From: Mucilaginibacter phenanthrenivorans
Lineage (GTDB): Bacteria > Bacteroidota > Bacteroidia > Sphingobacteriales > Sphingobacteriaceae
Assembly (NCBI RefSeq): GCF_024721155.1
Contig: NZ_JAHVAP010000005.1
Location: forward strand, 62,001-126,000
Reading direction: 5' to 3'
Length of the DNA: 64,000 bases
In this document: in pieces, positions 37,901-45,537 of the stretch
Layout: the number at the start of each line of letters is the position of its first letter
Numbering within the stretch: the first letter of the stretch is position 1
Position numbers and translations under genes: made by a program
The notes under the pieces: generated by a model
The model's database searches: none
The model's input: only the letters and a program-made list of their open reading frames with translations
What the model was told of the DNA's origin: nothing

Positions 37901-37936
37901 GATTTATAGGATTAAAAGATTTTAGGAACAATTAAT

Positions 37937-38221
37937 ATGAGTGAAATAGATAAATATCAGCAACTTATTTTACCGGTTTTAAAGCGGTATTTTATTACGC
38001 GGGCTGCTATTTTCGGATCAGTAGCCAAGGGCAACGCAAACGCGGGTAGTGACGTTGATCTATTAATAGAAGCTGGGCATGGGTTTACACTTTTTAAAAT
38101 GTTAGAGCTTGAAGAAGAAATATCTGAATTGCTTAAGCGGAAAGTGGATCTTGTTGAATATAGCGCTCTTAAATCATCCATTAAAGCAGAGGTTCTATCA
38201 TCTGCAATAACAATATTATGA
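37937..38221 (+). CDS. MNT-type nucleotidyltransferase, antitoxin of a HEPN/MNT pair
   Basis: 94 residues. The nucleotidyltransferase motif is FGSVAKGNANAGSDVDLLI (Gly27-Ser28, Asp39 and Asp41 as metal ligands). In HEPN/MNT modules this protein modifies the HEPN toxin, often by AMP addition to a Tyr. Its last codons overlap the HEPN gene start by 4 bases (ATGA), typical of a toxin-antitoxin operon. Confidence 0.9.
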   Translation: MSEIDKYQQLILPVLKRYFITRAAIFGSVAKGNANAGSDVDLLIEAGHGFTLFKMLELEEEISELLKRKVDLVEYSALKSSIKAEVLSSAITIL

Positions 38222-38550
38222 GCAGATCGGATCATGTGTATTTGCAGGATATACTTGAATCGATAGAAATGATTCTGGGTTACATCGGTAGTAAAACAGA
38301 GTTTGAATTTGTAAATGATTTAATGTTGCAAGATGCTGTTGTAAGGCGATTTGAAATTATCGGCGAGGCATCTTCAAAAATCTCCGAAGTTCTTAAGATC
38401 CAGAATCCGGAAATACAATGGAGACTAATGAAAGGGATGAGAAATAAACTAATACATGAATATTTTGGAGTGTCGCCAATTACAATTTATTTAACAGTTC
38501 AGCAGGATCTTCCTGTCTTAAAGGAACAATTAGCTAAAATTGTAAATTAG
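38218..38550 (+). CDS. HEPN-domain protein (DUF86), likely toxin
   Basis: 110 residues, all-helical. The ribonuclease motif RX4HXY is intact: Arg75, His80 and Tyr82 in RNKLIHEYFG. HEPN toxins cut RNA when the partner MNT protein no longer modifies them. The pair sits inside the amidoligase cluster in the same direction, so it may be a separate module that inserted there. Confidence 0.9.
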   Translation: MSRSDHVYLQDILESIEMILGYIGSKTEFEFVNDLMLQDAVVRRFEIIGEASSKISEVLKIQNPEIQWRLMKGMRNKLIHEYFGVSPITIYLTVQQDLPVLKEQLAKIVN

Positions 38551-38609
38551 TATTGTTATTTAAATCTTACTATCCTTTTCACCTAAAAATCTTAGTTCAA
38601 AGTGATACC

Positions 38610-39803
38610 ATGAACCCATCCGCCAGGAAAACATACAACGCCAACTTTACCGAAGAAAAGTATCAAAACTTTCTAAGTGATTTGAATGAGGGCTTAAAAG
38701 AACCAATCGCTTTCCGCGTGGCGGAAACACCAGTATTTTTAACTGACGATTTTAGAGATAAGCTGATCTCGGCTGGAGATGACATCATCGAAACCATTTT
38801 ACAACCCAATTTTAAGGAACTAACCGAAAGGGCCATCCCCCAAAAATGGCGTGTGGCTAATGAAAATGATCATCCGCATTTTATCGCGCTGGATTTTGGC
38901 GTTTGTAAGGATGAAAACGGGAATATAGTTCCAAAACTGATCGAGTTGCAAGGCTTCCCATCATTGTACGGGTTCCAGGTACACCTTGCCGATTGTTATA
39001 AAAGCAATTTTGAAATCGCTGATGACCAGTCCATATTTTTCAGTGGACTCGATAAATCATCCTATATCGACTTACTTAAAAAAACAATAGTTGGGGACTA
39101 TAATCCCGACGAGGTTGTTTTGATGGATGTAAATGCGCCCGAACAAAAAACCGCGGTTGATTTCTATCTTACCCAAAAATTCATCGGCACCCCGGTAATT
39201 TCGTTGAGCGATTTGGAGTTGGATGGCAACCAACTCTTTTACACTGTTAATGGGGAAAAGAAACGCATCAAACGCATTTATAACCGTTTGATATTTGATG
39301 AAATAGAAGGCGACCAAAGCATATTTGAAAAAGTGGTTGACATCCGCCAGCCGCTTGACGTGGAATGGATCACGCACCCCAACTGGTTTTATCGCGTCAG
39401 CAAATTCACTATACCTTTTTTAAAGGGCGATTATATCCCAAAGACACAATTTCTGCATGAGCTAAATGGAATCCCTGCCGACCTTGAAAATTATGTTTTA
39501 AAACCCCTGTTTTCATTTGCGGGGCAGGGTGTAATCATCGACGTAAAAAAAGATGACATTGAAAACATAAAGGATCCGGAGAATTGGATCCTGCAGCAAA
39601 AGGTAAATTATGAACCTGTAGTACAGGCACCGGATGGCGGTGTAAAAGTTGAGATCCGCTTGCTTTACCTGTGGCCAAACGGCGATGAAAAACCAACTTT
39701 AGCCGTTAACCTTGCCCGCTTAAGCCGTGGTAAAATGATCGGCGTACGCTATAATAAGGATTTTGATTGGGTAGGCGGAACAGTGGGGTTTTTTAGTAGT
39801 TAA
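38610..39803 (+). CDS. Second ATP-grasp-like protein of the cluster
   Basis: 397 residues from the ATG at 38610; the frame is open for 19 more codons upstream from a TTG but the ATG follows the expected gap. The glycine-rich ATP loop is VLKPLFSFAGQGVIIDV (about residues 312-328), followed by WILQQKVNYEP and late conserved LARLSRGKMIGVRYN. The arrangement resembles a divergent ATP-grasp ligase rather than the classic D-Ala ligase subtype; I cannot name it more closely. It closes the cluster begun at 33993. Confidence 0.75.
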   Translation: MNPSARKTYNANFTEEKYQNFLSDLNEGLKEPIAFRVAETPVFLTDDFRDKLISAGDDIIETILQPNFKELTERAIPQKWRVANENDHPHFIALDFGVCKDENGNIVPKLIELQGFPSLYGFQVHLADCYKSNFEIADDQSIFFSGLDKSSYIDLLKKTIVGDYNPDEVVLMDVNAPEQKTAVDFYLTQKFIGTPVISLSDLELDGNQLFYTVNGEKKRIKRIYNRLIFDEIEGDQSIFEKVVDIRQPLDVEWITHPNWFYRVSKFTIPFLKGDYIPKTQFLHELNGIPADLENYVLKPLFSFAGQGVIIDVKKDDIENIKDPENWILQQKVNYEPVVQAPDGGVKVEIRLLYLWPNGDEKPTLAVNLARLSRGKMIGVRYNKDFDWVGGTVGFFSS

Positions 39804-39903
39804 TTAGAGATTAGTTGAACGCGGGAGTGGCATCCTTTACTTTTAGTTATCATCAACCACCGTTATTTCTCTTAACTAATCTCTAATCTCCAGCCTCTAA
39901 TCA
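39804..39903. repeat. Heptamer hairpin after the second ATP-grasp gene
   Basis: TTAGAGATTAGTT at 39804-39816 pairs perfectly with AACTAATCTCTAA at 39874-39886. The right side continues as CTAATCT, CTAATCT, CCAGCCT, CTAATCA at 39876-39903. It follows the cluster stop and is a likely terminator. Confidence 0.82.
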
Positions 39904-39957
39904 CCAACATTAAACTTTTTCATAATTTACTTGTCTGTACTTATATATAAATTGTAT

Positions 39958-39965
39958 TAAATTTG
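39958..39965 (+). promoter_or_regulatory. Bacteroidota -7 box (TAAATTTG) before the FeoB-associated-type ORF
   Basis: An exact TAnnTTTG match ending 4 bases before the GTG start at 39970, the same arrangement as at rlmN. A TTG 24 bases upstream is the only -33 candidate, so the distance is loose. Confidence 0.5.
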
Positions 39966-39969
39966 TGAC

Positions 39970-40131
39970 GTGAATATCCAGGTAATTATAATAGCGATAC
40001 TATTTGCAGCGGCAGTCTTTTATGTTGGCAGGCTTCTTTATAAAAGCTTGTTCACCAAAAAGAGCTGTGGCAGTAACTGTAAATGCGGCGTGGATTTTTC
40101 GGCCATCGAGCCCGATAAGTCACACAAATAA
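39970..40131 (+). CDS. FeoB-associated Cys-rich membrane protein-like miniprotein
   Basis: 53 residues: MNIQVIIIAILFAAAVFYVG begins a single membrane helix. A Cys-rich end follows (SCGSNCKCGVDFS, three Cys in CX3CXC). This plan matches small FeoB-associated Cys-rich proteins, which aid ferrous iron uptake, yet no feoA or feoB is nearby. It starts at GTG 4 bases after a TAnnTTTG box and ends at TAA, 53 bases before the next ORF. Function here is inference. Confidence 0.75.
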   Translation: MNIQVIIIAILFAAAVFYVGRLLYKSLFTKKSCGSNCKCGVDFSAIEPDKSHK

Positions 40132-40184
40132 ACCAGACCATTTATATACATTACAAGCATATAGTATTTATTTAAAGAAATTTA

Positions 40185-43100
40185 ATGGCCGACAAACAGG
40201 TTTTTCAAACTGATACCCCTGGCAGATGGATCCGTTTTAAGTGGCTTAGCCGCGTAATTATTATCGTACTGATTGCCAGCGTTGTTGCTGCTGCAATTAC
40301 GGTAACATCTAAGCAATATCCCAGCCTGCCTAATTTAAATCCGGCGCCTAAAAAGCTAACCAAAGAGGAACTCGATCAATTAAAAAGATCCAAAAAATAC
40401 AAGGATTATAAAATTGACAAGGGCGAAATCCAGAAACTTGCTAAGGCCCGCCACCTGCACCAGCTAAAGCGGCCAAATAATAAGGACCGTATAAATGCCG
40501 CGTTTTATCGCCCATGGGAAGCACAAGCCTACTCATCGCTTGCTGACAACTATACCAAACTCGACATGATAGTTAGCGAGGGCCTTTTTATGGCGCTCAA
40601 CCGGGATACAATGGTCGCCATTGTGGACACCGGCCTTATTAACCTGAATAAAAAATACAAAAAACCGGTATTGCTTACCCTGTCTAACTATGTTAATATT
40701 GACAACAGCAAAGGTGCGTATGATACCAAAGACATTGAACGCATTATAGCCAATAAAACACTCCGCGTAAACTTCATTAACAGCATAGCCAAACAGCTGA
40801 ACAGGTATAAATTCCAGGGGGTAAATCTTGATTTTGACGAAATTAAGAACCATAACAGCAAAAACTATATCGCTTTTGAAAATGATCTTTACAATATCCT
40901 GCATGCCTCAGGCTACCTGGTAACGCAAAACGTGATCCCTGACGATGAGCAGTTTAACCTGGAGAGACTACAGCGCATAAACGATTTCCTGTTTGTAATG
41001 GCTATTGACCAGCACAATGAAAGCAGTAATGCCGGAGATCTTTCAAATCAGCATTGGGTTGAGCAGATCCTGGATGATGTTTGTACGCGCATCCCGAGCG
41101 AAAAGGTCATATTAACCGTTGTAGGTGGCGCAGTTGACTGGCCGGAAAACAGCGTTGGTGCAGCTATTGGATACCCACAGGCCATAAGTATTGCACAGGA
41201 AAATAAAAGCAAAATCACATTCGATCCAAACTCGGCTAACCTCCATTATACCTATTTTGATGACGATAGCCTGGAGCATACCGTTTATTTTACTGATGCG
41301 GCGACAAATTTCAACATCATCCGTATGGCGGATGATTGGGCAACCGGCGGCGTAGCTTTATGGAGAGCAGGATCTGAAGACCCGCGCTTATGGACATTCT
41401 TCCAAAAAAACTTGTCAATAGACTCGCTAAAAAAAACAGGCATAGATGTTAGGCGCTTAACCTCGGTAGGTTTAAATAATAAAATCAACTATGATGGTAA
41501 CGGCGAGGTACTCGACCTGATAACCACGCCAACCACCGGGCATATTGATGTAAAGATGGATACGACAAATTTTGTCATAACCAATCAAAACTACATTAAG
41601 CTGCCAACTAAATATGTAATAAAGAAATACGGCTACGCACCGGGCAAGATAGTTCTAACGTTTGATGACGGCCCCGATCCTGATTATACACCCCGCATTT
41701 TAGACATTCTGAAACGTGAGCATGTTCCGGCAGCATTTTTTGTGGTAGGATCAATGGCTGAAAAAAATGTATCCATCCTGCGCCGCGAATTTGATGAGGG
41801 TTATGAAATTGGTAACCACACATTTTTCCACCCTGATATTTCTACTGTTAGTATCCAACGCGTAAACTTGGAGCTAAATGCCACCCGCAAGCTCATAGAG
41901 TCGGTAACCGGGCGAAGTACTATATTATTCAGGCCGCCATTTAATGCTGATGCTGAGCCGCAAACACTTGCCGAAGTTATCCCGGTAGCGGAAAGCCGAA
42001 AGCAAAGCTATATCAACATCGGTGAATCCATTGACCCATGGGACTGGCAGCCGGGAGTAACCGCCGATAGCATCATTGCGCGTACCATAAAACAAAAAGA
42101 CGCAGGTTCCATGCTGCTACTGCATGATGCAGGTGGCGACACCCGTGAAGAAACGATAAAGGCGCTTCCTGAAATTATCCATTTCTTTAAAAGCCATGGC
42201 TATAAATTCACCACCATAGCTGATGTTTTGGGCAAAACCAAAGATGACCTGATGCCGCCGATCCAGGACGACGCTAATTCTGGTATATTGGGTTCGCTAT
42301 ATAACCTGTTGATCCAATTTTATTTCTACGGCAACTGGTTTTTATTGTATTTGTTCCTGACCGCTATCTTTTTAGCAATTGGCAGAGTGGTGCTGATTGG
42401 CATACTTGCTGTCAGGCAGTTCAGCGACGATAAAAAAATTAACCGGGCTGTTGTCGACAAATCTACATTGCCGCCTGTAAGTATAATTGTACCGGGTTAT
42501 AACGAGGAAGTTACCGCGATAAAGACCATCCAGAGTTTACTAAAAACGGATTACAATATATTCGAGATAATTTTTGTTGACGATGGATCGAAGGACAAAA
42601 CTTTCGAGCTCGTTAACAATGCCTACGGGCATCATCCGCTGGTGAAGGTACTTACCAAGCCAAACGGCGGCAAAGCATCAGCCCTTAATTTTGGCATCAG
42701 CCATGCACAATACGAATTTGTAGTTTGTATTGATGCTGATACGCAGCTAAAAGATGACGCCATCTACCACCTGATGACGTATTTTACCGATGAGGAAATT
42801 GGTGCAGTGGCAGGTACCGTAAAGGTTGGTAATGAAAATAATATCATCACCCGCTGGCAGTCTATTGAGTATATCACGGCTCAAAACATGGATCGCCGTG
42901 CATTCGACCTGATCAACAGCATTACTGTAGTTCCGGGCGCAATTGGCGCTTTCCGTAAATCGGCCATCTTTAAAGCCGGTGGATTTACATACGACACCCT
43001 TGCTGAGGATTGCGATCTTACTATGCGGATCTTAAAGCAAGGCTACATTGTAAAAAACTGCGCAGAAGCCATCGCTTATACTGAAGCGCCTGAAACACTG

Positions 43101-43559
43101 AACGGGCTTTTAAAACAACGTTTCCGCTGGAGCTTTGGCGTTATTCAAAGCTTCTGGAAAAACAAGGATGCCCTGTTTAACAAAAAGTATAAGTTCTTCG
43201 GAATGCTCGGAATGCCTAATATTCTGGTGTTCCAGATCATCCTGCCGCTGTTCTCTCCTATTGCGGATCTGACCATGATATTCGGTTTATTTAGCGATAA
43301 GCCTGGAAAAATTCTCTTCTTTTACGCTGCTTTTGTGGTGATCGATTTGATTGTTGCCATGATTGCGTTTAAGATGGAAAAGGAAGATTACAAAAAGCTG
43401 GTTTACATCATCCCACAACGGTTTATCTGGCGCCAGCTGATGTACTACGTATTGTTTAAATCGATCCGCAAAGCATTAAAAGGTGAATTGAGCGGATGGG
43501 GGGCGTTAAAGCGTACAGGCAACGTAGTAATGAAGAAAGACGCTCCGGTGGAGCAGTGA
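40185..43559 (+). CDS. Trifunctional GH18-like / polysaccharide deacetylase / glycosyltransferase 2 protein
   Basis: 1124 residues in three parts. Residues about 20-42 are a membrane anchor; about 85-440 form a glycoside hydrolase 18-like domain with GVNLDFDEIK (DxxDxDxE-like). About 485-690 is a NodB deacetylase (LTFDDGPDP with Asp494-495, GNHTFFHP, FRPPFN). About 765-1085 is a GT2 synthase with VDDGSKDKT, CIDADTQ (Asp850), EDCDLTMR and QRFRWSFG. A second membrane segment lies before and several after the GT2 domain. Predicted role is synthesis plus trimming of a secreted poly-N-acetylglucosamine-type polymer. Confidence 0.93.
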   Translation: MADKQVFQTDTPGRWIRFKWLSRVIIIVLIASVVAAAITVTSKQYPSLPNLNPAPKKLTKEELDQLKRSKKYKDYKIDKGEIQKLAKARHLHQLKRPNNKDRINAAFYRPWEAQAYSSLADNYTKLDMIVSEGLFMALNRDTMVAIVDTGLINLNKKYKKPVLLTLSNYVNIDNSKGAYDTKDIERIIANKTLRVNFINSIAKQLNRYKFQGVNLDFDEIKNHNSKNYIAFENDLYNILHASGYLVTQNVIPDDEQFNLERLQRINDFLFVMAIDQHNESSNAGDLSNQHWVEQILDDVCTRIPSEKVILTVVGGAVDWPENSVGAAIGYPQAISIAQENKSKITFDPNSANLHYTYFDDDSLEHTVYFTDAATNFNIIRMADDWATGGVALWRAGSEDPRLWTFFQKNLSIDSLKKTGIDVRRLTSVGLNNKINYDGNGEVLDLITTPTTGHIDVKMDTTNFVITNQNYIKLPTKYVIKKYGYAPGKIVLTFDDGPDPDYTPRILDILKREHVPAAFFVVGSMAEKNVSILRREFDEGYEIGNHTFFHPDISTVSIQRVNLELNATRKLIESVTGRSTILFRPPFNADAEPQTLAEVIPVAESRKQSYINIGESIDPWDWQPGVTADSIIARTIKQKDAGSMLLLHDAGGDTREETIKALPEIIHFFKSHGYKFTTIADVLGKTKDDLMPPIQDDANSGILGSLYNLLIQFYFYGNWFLLYLFLTAIFLAIGRVVLIGILAVRQFSDDKKINRAVVDKSTLPPVSIIVPGYNEEVTAIKTIQSLLKTDYNIFEIIFVDDGSKDKTFELVNNAYGHHPLVKVLTKPNGGKASALNFGISHAQYEFVVCIDADTQLKDDAIYHLMTYFTDEEIGAVAGTVKVGNENNIITRWQSIEYITAQNMDRRAFDLINSITVVPGAIGAFRKSAIFKAGGFTYDTLAEDCDLTMRILKQGYIVKNCAEAIAYTEAPETLNGLLKQRFRWSFGVIQSFWKNKDALFNKKYKFFGMLGMPNILVFQIILPLFSPIADLTMIFGLFSDKPGKILFFYAAFVVIDLIVAMIAFKMEKEDYKKLVYIIPQRFIWRQLMYYVLFKSIRKALKGELSGWGALKRTGNVVMKKDAPVEQ

Positions 43560-43614
43560 TTAGAGATTAGTTGAAATGCAGCAGATAAAAACGGCTGCAT
43601 TTCTCTTTCGGACT

Positions 43615-44115
43615 TTACTGATTTTTCGAACTTTCGGACTTCTCAATTAAACACACCGCGTAAGCCACAACACCCTCTTCCCTACCTATAAAGCCAAGTT
43701 GTTCATTAGTGGTTGCTTTTATAGAGATATCATCTGCATCTATACCGGCAGCTTTGGCGATGTTAACCTGCATGGCCGGGATATGCGGATTTATCTTCGG
43801 GGCTTCCAGGCATACCATCGCATCGATGTTATTGATCTCCCAGCCTTTTTCACGCAATAAAACCATTACATGCTGCAGTAATACAAGGCTGCTGATGCCT
43901 TTCCAACGATCGTCCTTATTTGAAAAATGGAATCCGATATCGCGCAGGTTGGCTGCCCCTAACAGTGCATCACAAATTGCGTGCAATAAAACATCTGCAT
44001 CTGAATGGCCGAATGCGCCGGCATGGTGCTCTAAATTAACACCGCCTAAAACAAACGGGTGCTGTTCTCTCAGTTGATGAACATCAAACCCAAATCCTAC
44101 TTTAATTTTAGCCAT
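43615..44115 (-). CDS. ispF: 2-C-methyl-D-erythritol 2,4-cyclodiphosphate synthase
   Basis: 166 residues. IspF cyclises CDP-methylerythritol 2-phosphate in the MEP isoprenoid pathway (the same pathway as dxs at 16.8 kb). Zinc ligands are in FGFDVHQL and the downstream loop GHSDADVLLHAICDALLGA; the substrate loop DISIKATTNEQLGFIGR is intact. It overlaps the stop of porV by one base on the same strand, but the functions are unrelated. Confidence 0.96.
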   Translation of the reverse strand: MAKIKVGFGFDVHQLREQHPFVLGGVNLEHHAGAFGHSDADVLLHAICDALLGAANLRDIGFHFSNKDDRWKGISSLVLLQHVMVLLREKGWEINNIDAMVCLEAPKINPHIPAMQVNIAKAAGIDADDISIKATTNEQLGFIGREEGVVAYAVCLIEKSESSKNQ

Positions 44116-45305
44116 TATCTCTTATGCGCGTTTGTGTCGCCGCCAAAGCTGGCTGATAGGGTGAAACGTAATGTATTAGCCAATGCGCTGTTCTGCTGGC
44201 TTGCGGCAAGGTATGAAAAGTCGAACGTATAGCTGCTGTATTTAAAGCCAATCCCGGTTGTGAGGTAATGAGCACCACCCTTGCTGGCGTTTTGGTAAAA
44301 ATACCCGGCTCGTATTGCAAACAACTGGTTGTACCAGTATTCAAATCCCGGTGAAATGGTGATTTCCTGCAGTTCTTCGTGAAAGCCTCCGGGAGCATCG
44401 GTAAAAGAACCGAAAATACCCGCGGGAACGGAGACGTTATCGTCCTTCCCTTTGATGATATTTCCGTCTGCATCCCTTATTGGTGGGGTTGGTACTAACA
44501 GTTTATTTAAATCTACGGTAAATGTAATTTGGTTATAATCGTCCAGGTTGATGGTATTGGCAACGCCCAGTTTTAAATTGGTTGGCAAAAAATATTTAGG
44601 GCCGCCATCGCTGTAACTGATCTTTGAACCGATATTGGAAATATTGGCGCCAAAGGCAAAAATAGCATCCGAACCAAATTCCTGGGTTGGCTGGTTATAA
44701 TATACCGATACGCCTGCCAATAGCGCATTCCCCGACTTAGCCTGCTCACCCGACCCCGTTGCGAAAAACGCATTCGACAAGCTGGAATGAACAAAGCCGG
44801 CGGTTAACCCTAAAGAAAGCGTTTCGCCAAACTTACGGGCAAACGACCCGTTTATTGCAAATTCATTTGGTGTGTAGGTCCCCTGGTTATTTTGACTATT
44901 GTCTGTTAGCTGGATTGAGCCATAGTTAAAATATCGTAATGAAGCGCCGATGGTATTGCGGTCATCTATCTTATGTGCATAACTTAAATAGGATAAGCTG
45001 ATATCAGGAACTAATTGACGCAGCCATGGGCTGTAAGATAACGATGCATTATCGTTATCAGTAAGAAACGCCAACTTAGCCGGGTTCCAGTAGTTTGCGT
45101 TCACATCAGGAGTTAATGCAACGCCCGCATCGCCCATTGCTCCGGACCTTGAATCAGGCGTTATATTTAAAAAAGGGACCGCTGTAGGTATAGCCGTTGA
45201 GTAATTTGAGCCGTTCGCACTCGTTCCTGTGCTTTGTGCTACTACTAAACCGGGCAGCAGAACCGAAGTGCAAATAAAAAGTGCTTTGCTGTATGAAAAC
45301 TTCAT
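44115..45305 (-). CDS. porV: PorV (LptO) outer-membrane protein of the type IX secretion system
   Basis: 396 residues: signal peptide (ALFICTSVLLPGLVVAQ), conserved N-terminal TAVPFLNITPDSRSGAMGD and the VALTPDVNANYWNPAKLAF segment, then a beta-barrel ending in the typical FKYSSYTFDFSYLAAS strand and a C-terminal Phe (ASFGGDTNAHKR). PorV carries T9SS cargo to the surface. It is divergent from gldJ across a 232-base gap. porU is not between them, unlike the gldJ-porU-porV order recalled for Flavobacterium. Confidence 0.92.
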   Translation of the reverse strand: MKFSYSKALFICTSVLLPGLVVAQSTGTSANGSNYSTAIPTAVPFLNITPDSRSGAMGDAGVALTPDVNANYWNPAKLAFLTDNDNASLSYSPWLRQLVPDISLSYLSYAHKIDDRNTIGASLRYFNYGSIQLTDNSQNNQGTYTPNEFAINGSFARKFGETLSLGLTAGFVHSSLSNAFFATGSGEQAKSGNALLAGVSVYYNQPTQEFGSDAIFAFGANISNIGSKISYSDGGPKYFLPTNLKLGVANTINLDDYNQITFTVDLNKLLVPTPPIRDADGNIIKGKDDNVSVPAGIFGSFTDAPGGFHEELQEITISPGFEYWYNQLFAIRAGYFYQNASKGGAHYLTTGIGFKYSSYTFDFSYLAASQQNSALANTLRFTLSASFGGDTNAHKR

Positions 45306-45537
45306 TCGTGAAATCTATCCTTACTTTTAAGGTAATAAATATATGCTAATTGCTGGCTATTACGTATAAGTATTCAAATAAGTTTTCCACTAAAAAATTT
45401 GCCGGATTTGAAACACCTGAAGCAAATATTTCGTTAAACAGGCGATAAAGTTTAAATTTCTTTTAAAGATTAAGGTTAATAAATTAGCATTTTAGGCAAA
45501 ATGTTTTAAATTTACCCTTTAAATTAACTGTAAGAAC

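Noticed and set aside
40004..40213. Plus-strand frame before the GT2 fusion
   Set aside because: It is another frame of the FeoB-associated-type ORF and enters the next gene out of frame.
45306..45537. 232-base divergent gap between porV and gldJ
   Set aside because: AT-rich with no frame; promoters must lie here but no convincing TAnnTTTG box was found.
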